In this document: positions 37,701 through 46,700 of the stretch, piece after piece | How the letters are laid out: every line of letters starts with the position of its first letter | Numbering within the stretch: the first letter of the stretch is position 1 | Source: Apilactobacillus zhangqiuensis | Lineage (GTDB): Bacteria; Bacillota; Bacilli; Lactobacillales; Lactobacillaceae | Direction of reading: 5' to 3' | DNA length: 64,000 bases | Assembly (NCBI RefSeq): GCF_019656215.1 | Contig: NZ_BPLK01000004.1 | Span: 62,001 to 126,000, forward strand | Made by a program: the position numbers and the translations under genes | Notes under the pieces: model-generated | What the model was told of the DNA's origin: nothing | The model's input: only the letters and a program-made list of their open reading frames with translations | Database searches by the model: none

Positions 37701-40700
37701 ATCTACTGACTTGTTGTTAGGATCAGTAACGTGGTTACCTTCCTTACCATCTGAAGCAAATGCTTTGGCACCATCTTGAGCAGCTTGAACAGCAGCATTT
37801 TGAACAGTAGCGTAAGCACCAGCGTAGATTTGAGCGTATGGCTTAAATGCAGCAGGTACATCAGCAGGACCATTAACAAGGTTCTTGCCATCTTTACCAT
37901 CTGCTAATGCGGCCTTAGCGGCAGCAGCAGCGGCTTTAGCAGCACCTTGTACGTCTGGATCAGTTGATGTTTCACCAGCAGTAGGTTGAGCATTGTCACC
38001 GTTGTTTAGAACGTTGTCACGAGCAGCGGCAGCAGCCTTAGCCATATCAACACCCTTTTGGTAACTTGCATCTGGGTTGCTTGAGAAGTCACCAGATGGG
38101 TTACTCATAGCAGCTTGGTAACCAGCAGCAGCTTGGTTGTAACCATTGCTACGAGCATCCTTAACAGCAGCACTGTCATTATCTTGTGGGTAACTCTTAT
38201 CATAACCCTTAGCAAAGTCTTCAACACCAGCATGTGCAGCAGCCTTAGCATCTGCATTAGCCTTGTCGTAAGCAGCCTTGTAAGCAGGACTTACGTTAGT
38301 TGGTTCGTTAGTAGCACCAGTCTTACCGTCAGCATAACCTGCCTTAGCACCAACGTATGCTTGAGCAGCAGTGTCATCGTTAGGAACGAACTTACCATCC
38401 TTGGTAGTACCGTGTTGGTCATCCTTGGTTGGGTCGTTTAACTTAGCATCCGCAATACCTTTAGCAGCCTTAGTAGCAGCATCATTGTAAGCAGCTTGTT
38501 CCTTAGGTGTGGCACCCTTGTAAGCATCTGAGTTTGCAGCAGTTGCAGCAGTACCACCGTTTGCAGCAGTATCTTGAGCCGCTTTATCTGCAGCAGCCTT
38601 GTACTTGTCGTATGCGGCATCGAATGTCTTATCGTATTGATCAGAAGGAGTAACACCTTGTGGAGTTGTGTAGTGACCGTTTACCTTTTCAGGTTTACCA
38701 GTACCGTCAGTTGCAGCATTGTATGCTTGTTGAGCAGCTTGGTAACCAGCAGCGGAAATACCAGCTGGTTGTGCTTCGTTGTTACCGAATGCTTCAGCAC
38801 CCTTACCGAATGCATCACCAGCAGCTTCAATTGCTTGAATAAATGCAGCTCGCTTCAATGGATCGTTTGAATATTGAGCTTGAGCAGCTTGGTTAGCAGC
38901 GTTCTTCAAGTCGTCACCAGTCTTACCAGCATATAGATCAGGGTGATCTGTGTATTCAGATTGACCAGCATTAGCAGCAGGTTTGATTGCATCGTAAGCA
39001 GCCTTTTGAGCGTCTGAAGATAAGCTTGCCTTACCAACATCTGGAGTACCATTTACGGCATCTTCAGCAGCCTTTTGGATTGCGGCAGCATCGTCAACAC
39101 CTTGCTTGTATGCAGGGTTGTTAGCTTGCTTAGTAGCATCAGCATGGTTTGCTAATCCGTCATTCAAACCAGCAAGAGCATCGCTTTGAGCCTTGTCGTA
39201 AGCAGCCTTATCAGCTGGGCTAGCTGGTTGTTGAGCCTTGTTACCATTACCAAAGTCAGTTAGTCCCTTAGCAGCAGCATCCTTAGCAGCCTTGTAAGCT
39301 TGAGCATAAGCCATTTGATCAGCAGGACTGAATTTACTTTGATCAGTTGGTTTGTCACCATTGGTATGGTTAATTGCATCGCTGTATGCATTAGATGCAG
39401 CACTGTATGCGTCATCCATATCTGACTTGTTGTCAGCATTGTTGTAACCAGTTGCGTTTGCTAGGTCGTTATCCTTGTTAGGTTGACCGTTAGCAACGTT
39501 TTGACTACCTTGAACAGCAGCGACAGCGTTTTGAACGTTTTGTGCTTGTTGCTTAGCAATTGCATAAATTGGTGAGTTACTCTTAGGATCATTTTGGTCT
39601 GAAGCAGGTGTTTGTGAACCATCCTTCATACCAGCTAATGCATCCTTGTAAGCTTGAGCTTGAGCAGGATTACTAAATGTTTGTGTAGCCTTGGTTGGGT
39701 CAGTAATTCCAGCAGCAAAGTCCTTAGCGGCAGCTTGGTATGCAGCTTGTAGTGCAGCACCAGCTTTAATACCAGCTTGTTCGTTTGCGTTTGAAGGATC
39801 TGAATTACCTGGCTTACCGCTTAATGCTTCGGCCATACCCTTGTTAGTATCATGCTTAGCAGCATCGTATACAGCAGCTAATGCTGGATCACTTGGACGA
39901 GCAGCAGCTGAACTTGGGTTAGCAATAGAATCTTGACCAGCCTTGTTAGCATCTACAGCATCTTCTAATGCCTTTTGGTAAGCAGCCTTGAAGTCTGGAC
40001 TTTGTTTGTCAAAGTCAGCTGGACGGTCTGCCTTTGTAGCATTTCCGTTCTTAGCCTTAACCGCAGCCACGGCAGCAGCGTAACCCTTGTAGGCGTCAGC
40101 AGCTGGTTGGCTATTTGCAATATCAGAAGGAACGTTATTTACATCTGGAGTAGTTTGTGACTTAGCTTCATTAACACCTTTGTAGTCATCTTGTCCTTGA
40201 GCGTAAGCCTTTCGGTAAGCTGGAGTCTTTTGGGCTAGTGCATCACCACTCTTTGGTTTTTTACCATCACTTAGACCTTGTTCATAACCGTTGTTTGCAT
40301 CAGTAACACCTTGAGCGTAACTCTTCTTAGCTGGGTCTGTGCTGTTTAGATCGGAAGCAACATCAGCATTTGACTTCTTACCGTTCAATGCATCGTTTGC
40401 ACCACGAGCAGCTTCACCGGCTGCCTTAGCATCGTTAAATGCTTGTTGGTCAGCTGGGTCTGAATTAGTTGGTGTAACACTTGAATCATTATCCTTACCA
40501 GCGTTGTAACCCTTGATAGCATCGTTGTAAGCATTCATGTATGATTGCTTGTCTGGTACATCAGCAGTAACATTGTTGGCATCAGTAATGTTTTGTGGAT
40601 CATTACCATTAGCAGAAGCGTTGGCTGTCTTGATAGCATCCATTGCATCTTTCTTAGCTCTTGCTTGTGAGTAAGCAACAACATATACAGGTGATTGTTT

Positions 40701-43700
40701 ATCTGAATCTGATGGGTTATGACCATTAGCAGCATCATTTAGAGCCTTCAAAGCTTCTTGGTATACTGGGTCATTTGCATTGGCTGGGTTTGAAGACTTA
40801 GTTGGGTCGGTAATGCCTTTAGCATAATCCTTAACTGCAGCTTCGTACTTAGCCTTGTCGTTAGCACCAGCTTGTTGACCAGCTTTTTCGTTACCGTTAT
40901 TAGTATCTGAAACTGGTTTGCCAGTTAATCCTTCTGCGTAACCCTTGCTTGCATCATTTCTAGCAGCATCGTATACAGCAGCTTGAGCTGGGTCACTTGG
41001 ACGAGCAGCAGCTGAACTTGGGTTAGCAACAGAATCTTGACCAGCCTTGTTAGCATCTACAGCGTCTTGTAGAGCCTTTTGGTAAGCAGCCTTGAAGTCT
41101 GGACTTTGTGAGTCAAAGTCGCTTGGACGGTCAGCCTTAGTAGCATCGCCCTTAGCAGCCTTAACTGCAGCCACGGCAGCAGCGTAACCCTTGTAGGCGT
41201 CAGCAGCTTGTTTGTTATTCTTGATGTTATCTGGCACGTTGTTAACATCTGGAGTGGCTTGCGACTTAGCAGCATCAACACCTGCCTTGTCAGCTTGTCC
41301 TTGAGCGTATGCCTTTTGGTAAGCAGGAGTTTGCTTAGCTAAATCGTCGCTACTCATTGGTGTTGCGTCGTTTAGACCCTTTGCGTAACCGTTGTTAGCA
41401 TCAGTAACACCTTGAGCGTATGCCTTCTTAGCTGGATCAGCGCTGTTTAGGTCAGAAGCAACATCATCGTTTGACTTCTTACCATTCAATGCATCGTTGG
41501 CACCACGAATAGCATCACCAGCAGTCTTACCAGCATTAAATGCATTTTGATCAGCTGGGTCGTTGTTAGTAGGTGTGTCAGATGTGTTGTCCTTACCAGC
41601 GTTGTAACCCTTGATAGCGTCGTTGTAAGCATTCATGTATGATTGCTTATCCTTAGCTGGGGTTTGAGCTAGTCTTGGATCATTTAAATCATTAATTGGT
41701 TGTGGGTCAGTACCCTTAGCAGCATCCTTAGCGATTTCTGCTTGAGCATCCTTTGAACCTAATGCTTGTGAGTTAGCAACTGTGTATACAGGTGACTTGT
41801 CATTAGCATCAGTGTTTCCCTTAGAAGCATCAACTAGAGCAGCAAGAGCTGATCTGTAGACAGGATCTGACTTCAATGATGGGTCAGTTGAAGCATTTGC
41901 TGGGTCAGTAATACCCTTAGCAAAGTCAGCTAAAGCATCATCATATTTTTGCTTGTCAGCAGCACCCTTTTGGTTACCTTGAGTTTCGCTAGCGTTATTG
42001 CCGTCTAATACTGGTTTACCAGTTAATCCTTCAGCATAACCCTTTTGAGCGTCATTTGCAGCAGCCTTGTAAACATCGGCTAATGCAGCAGGAACTGGGG
42101 CTTGAGTGTTTGTACTATCTGGAGTTAATTGTGAAGCAATACCTTGTTTAGCAGCTTGCTTAGCATCTTCTAACGCAGCGTTGTAAGCGTTGTTGTATGA
42201 TGCAGGCTTGGTTGAATCATTGCTTTCAGGTAATGAATCTAAGTCCTTACCCTTGGCAGCCTTAACAGCGGCAATCGCTGCAGCAGCACCCTTAGCAGCA
42301 TCTGAATTGTCAGAGTTACCGTTTTCAGCACTTTGGAAACCAGCCTTATCGTTAGCACCAGCAGCAGCACCAGTGTTGTATGCGTCTGTTGGGTTACCTG
42401 GAGCAGCGTTACCCTTCAATGCATCAACATAACCTTGCTTAGCATCGTTGTAACCCTTAGTAAAGTTAGGATCGCTTTGGTTGTTAGCCTTACCATCTGT
42501 AAATGCCTTAGCACCTTGAACCTTTAGTCCATCAGACTTTGCAGCGTTAAATGCAGCGGTACCAACAGCATCTTGACTGATACCAGCAGAAGTAGCAGTG
42601 GCAGTTGGGTCAGTGTTTTGGTATGCCTTAACAGCAGCAGCATATGCCTTGTCGTATACGTCCTTGTTGTTGGCGTTACCATCACTAGGAGTCAATTGGC
42701 TTCCAGTCTTTCCGGCCTTAACGTCAGCCTTAGCTTGAGCAATGGCAGCTTGAGTGTCATCGTAAGCTTTTTGTTCTGTTGGTAAGTCATCGTTACCAGT
42801 AGCAGTGTCAGGTTTCTTATCTGCAGCAGCACCATCAGTTAATGCTTTTGCGTAATTGTAACCTTCAACAGCTGCGGCTGGAGAAGTTGGAGCACCTTGA
42901 CCCTTCATTGCAGCTTCGTAACCAGCTTTAGCGGAGTTGAAACCGTCTAATTGTTTACCAGTTAAACCTTGAGCAGCATTTTGATCTTCTGGGTTCTTAG
43001 CATTCTTAAGAGCGGCGATTCCTTGACCGTAAGCGAAACCATCTTTAGTTGCTTGATCAGCGTTAGCTGGAGCTTGGTCAGTTGGTTTAGCCTTTTCACC
43101 TTGCGCTTTTCCTTCATTAAAGTTGTTGTAGGCGTTAGTGTAGTCAGAATTCTTGTTAGTTGATGAAGCTTGTTTACCATTTTCAGCATCACTTACACCC
43201 TTGGTAATGTTGTAACCTTCTTTGTAAGCAGGTGTTTGGTTTACATCAGGTGTGTCAGCACTACCTGCTTGACTAGCAGCAGTCGCACCGGCAGCGGCGT
43301 CGTCCTTAACAGCTTGGTATGCTTTACCAGCAGCACTGTTTGGATCAGTTGGTTTGTTAGCAGTTGAACCATTCTTGTAATCAGCAAGTGCGTTGTTTAC
43401 TACAGGTGTAGCAGCAGCAAGTGCCTTCTTGTATGCATCTTGGTAAGCTAATGGCATCTTAGTTAGGTCAGCATCTGAAATAGATGCTTTTTTACCGGCA
43501 GCAGTGTCATAAGCATCCTTAGTGGCATTGTAACCATCTTGTTCAGCTTGTGATGGAGCTGGAGTAGTTGGTAGTGATTGACCGTTGGTTGCTAGAGTAG
43601 CACCAGTTTGTGAGTCAGTCTTAGCTTGTTGACCAGCCTTGTATGCAGATGTTTGGTTTTCAGGAGCATTGTTGTTTGCTCCGTTAAAACCATCATTAGC

Positions 43701-46700
43701 TTGGTCGTATGCATTCTTGTATTCAGGATCACTGTTGTTAGGATTCTTTGTAGCACCGTTTAGAGCGTCGGCTGAACCCTTGGCAATGTTGTAACCCATC
43801 TTGTATGCAGGGGTTTGGTTTACATCAGGTGTGTCAGCACTACCTGCTTGACTAGCAGCAGTCGCACCAGCAGCAGCATCACTTTGAACCTTCTTGTAAG
43901 CCGCAGCATCTACACCATTACCTTGAGGCTTGTTAGCTGTTGTACCATTCTTGTAGTCAGCTTCTGCTTGAGCAACAGTGTTGTTTGCAGCAGCTTGAGC
44001 AGCTTTGTATGCGTCTTGGTATGGTAATGATTTTTGTGCTAATTGATCGTCTGTTAGCGGAGTTTGTTGACCACTTGCAGCAGCGTAAGCATCTTTAGTT
44101 GCTTGTAGACCATCTTTCTTAGCTTGTGAATCTTTATCAGTAGGTTGTGCGTTTGAATCACTCATTGCTGCTTGTTTACCAGTTTGTTCATCATTCTTGG
44201 CAGCTTGTCCGGCCTTGTATGCAGCAGAATTCTTTTCAGTATCTGAAGCTGGTTTGTTATTGAAACCATCTTTTGCATCATTGTAACCAGCAAGTGCTTG
44301 TGGATCTGATGGAGCAGATTGACCACTCAATGCAGCTTGTTTACCACCATCATATTTTGCTTGAATAGCATCATATTGTTGTTGGTATAGAGCTTGAGCT
44401 AATGGTGACATAGTGTTTAGAGGAGAATCAGATGGTGATTCCTTCTTACCACTTCTAACATCATTAACAATTTGGTTGTAAGCAGCTTGTCCAGCTTGGT
44501 AAGCTGATGGATCCAAGTTGTTTGGATTATTAGTGATACCTTTGGCAGCTTCAACGATAGCCTTTTGAGCATCTTTGTATTGTTGTTGAGCTTTATCGTA
44601 AACTTGTTGACCAGTTGGGTCAGTGTCAGCAGGTCTGTTAGTAGTATTACCAGCAACTGCATCATTAAGAGCTTGTTGTGCTGTGTTGTAACTAGCAGCA
44701 TAGTTCTTCTTGTAAGCAGAATCTTGACTACCGTTTGCAACTGTAGCAGCTGCAGATGGACTTGCGTTTGCAATGTCGTTTGCGGCTTGTGAGTTAGCTA
44801 GGTAATCTTTGTATGCTTGTTGTAAACCTTGCATGAAGGCACTTGGATTAGATGCTTGCTTATATGCTGGTAACTGTTGAATCTTAGCTAAAAGATCAGG
44901 TGTTAGCGTAGTAGGAGCCTTGGTTGGGTCTGTAATTCCTAATTGTTGTAGCAATTGAGGAGTTGCAGCCTTGTAACCATTTACTACACTATCGTAAGCA
45001 CCAGTATAGTCATTGTTCTTTTGGTATCTCAATGGATCTTTTGAGTTGGTACCATTTGTGGCATCAGCAATCGCATTATTTAGACCATCCGTCAAATCTT
45101 GACCTTTACCACTGTTAACTTGAACAGTTGCAGCTGGGTCTTGAGATAATGCACCGTTTGAGCCTGCTGAATAACCAACGATTGATGAACTGTAATCACT
45201 ACCACCAGTAGTACTTGGCTTAGCAGTCATGTAGATACCATTAACACCATATCTCATGAAAATACCAACAGTGTTGATTCCACTAGCTTGAGAGGCCGGA
45301 ATTGTGAAATTAATTGGAATTTGATCAACATTTGATGGTGATGTTGCTGAGTATACGTTGTTATCAACAATGTTTCCATTGTCATCCTTAGCAGGATTTG
45401 AATATTGAACATTCTTACCACTTGAATCAGTAGTTAAAAATGTGTTCATTCCTGAATCATTGTAGTTAGTAGTTGAATTCTTATCGATACCATATTGTAG
45501 GTAAACATTTTGCTTAGCATAGTCAGAGCCATCATAACCAGCTACCTTAGCAATACCGTTAACAGTAATTGAACCATCGCTGTTAGTCTTAGCACTGATT
45601 GGGTTAGCGAAGTATACAGATGGAATACTACTAATATCTAAGATTTGTCCACCAGCGTATGGTGTGTTATTTGTTGTCTTCAAGTATTGGTCAGTTGAAG
45701 TGTATTGACTTGCTGGGTTCATTTGGTAGTTGTAGTAAATCTTACCATTAACCTTACCAGTGTAGGCGTTAATAGTTCCGTTATTAACAAATGGGTTGGT
45801 GTTGGTTCCATCACTGTTTCTAGCTGAACCAGCATCTAGGATAACGTGACTATCACCAGAGTTATTGACAGTTAAATTACCGTAAACCAATGGGACACCA
45901 GCACCAGTACCATCAGAGATGGCTGAGATTAAGTTACCACGGTTAGCGACTTGAACAGTACCACCAGCTAGGTAAATTAATCCCCCACCTGATGTTGGTG
46001 TACTAGTACCATTCAAATTAGCAATCTTAGCTTGAATAGTACCACCATTTGTAACTAATACATTGGAACCAGTATTAACATACATTAAAGAATTAAATGT
46101 ACCATTAATCTTACTTGGTTGGTTAGCTTCGATGTTAATACGACCACCATCAACACGAACTCCACCATTACTACCTACGAAAATACCACCAGCGGCACCA
46201 TAGTCTGGATAAGTATTTGATCTATCTGGAATGATGTTCAAATTAGAGTTCTTATTAACAGTCAAACTACCATTTTGAATATCGACACCCATTGGACCTG
46301 AGTCGGCACCGTCATCACCACCAGTACCTTCACCTCTAGGAATTAATGTCATACTTGAATCTTCACCTAAAGTAAGGTTACCACCGCCGGAAATGTATAC
46401 AACATTTGACCCAGCTTGAGAACCAACTGATCCAAAGTAGTGAGCACCCTTATCTAACACCATGTTGGCAATAGCTAGATTATTTTGGTTTCCTGATCCT
46501 TCGGCAGCTTGTCCCTTCATGAAAGGTGAATCGTAAACATCATCACGTTGGAAGACGTTCACATTACCATCAACAAAAACGTAATTACCCTTGGCTGACA
46601 AAATTTGTGAACCAATGTAATTAACATTCTTGTAGTAAATTGACCCACCATTAGATAGTGAGAATGGACCGTAATAGTTAGTTCCATAAAGAGTCTGGAA

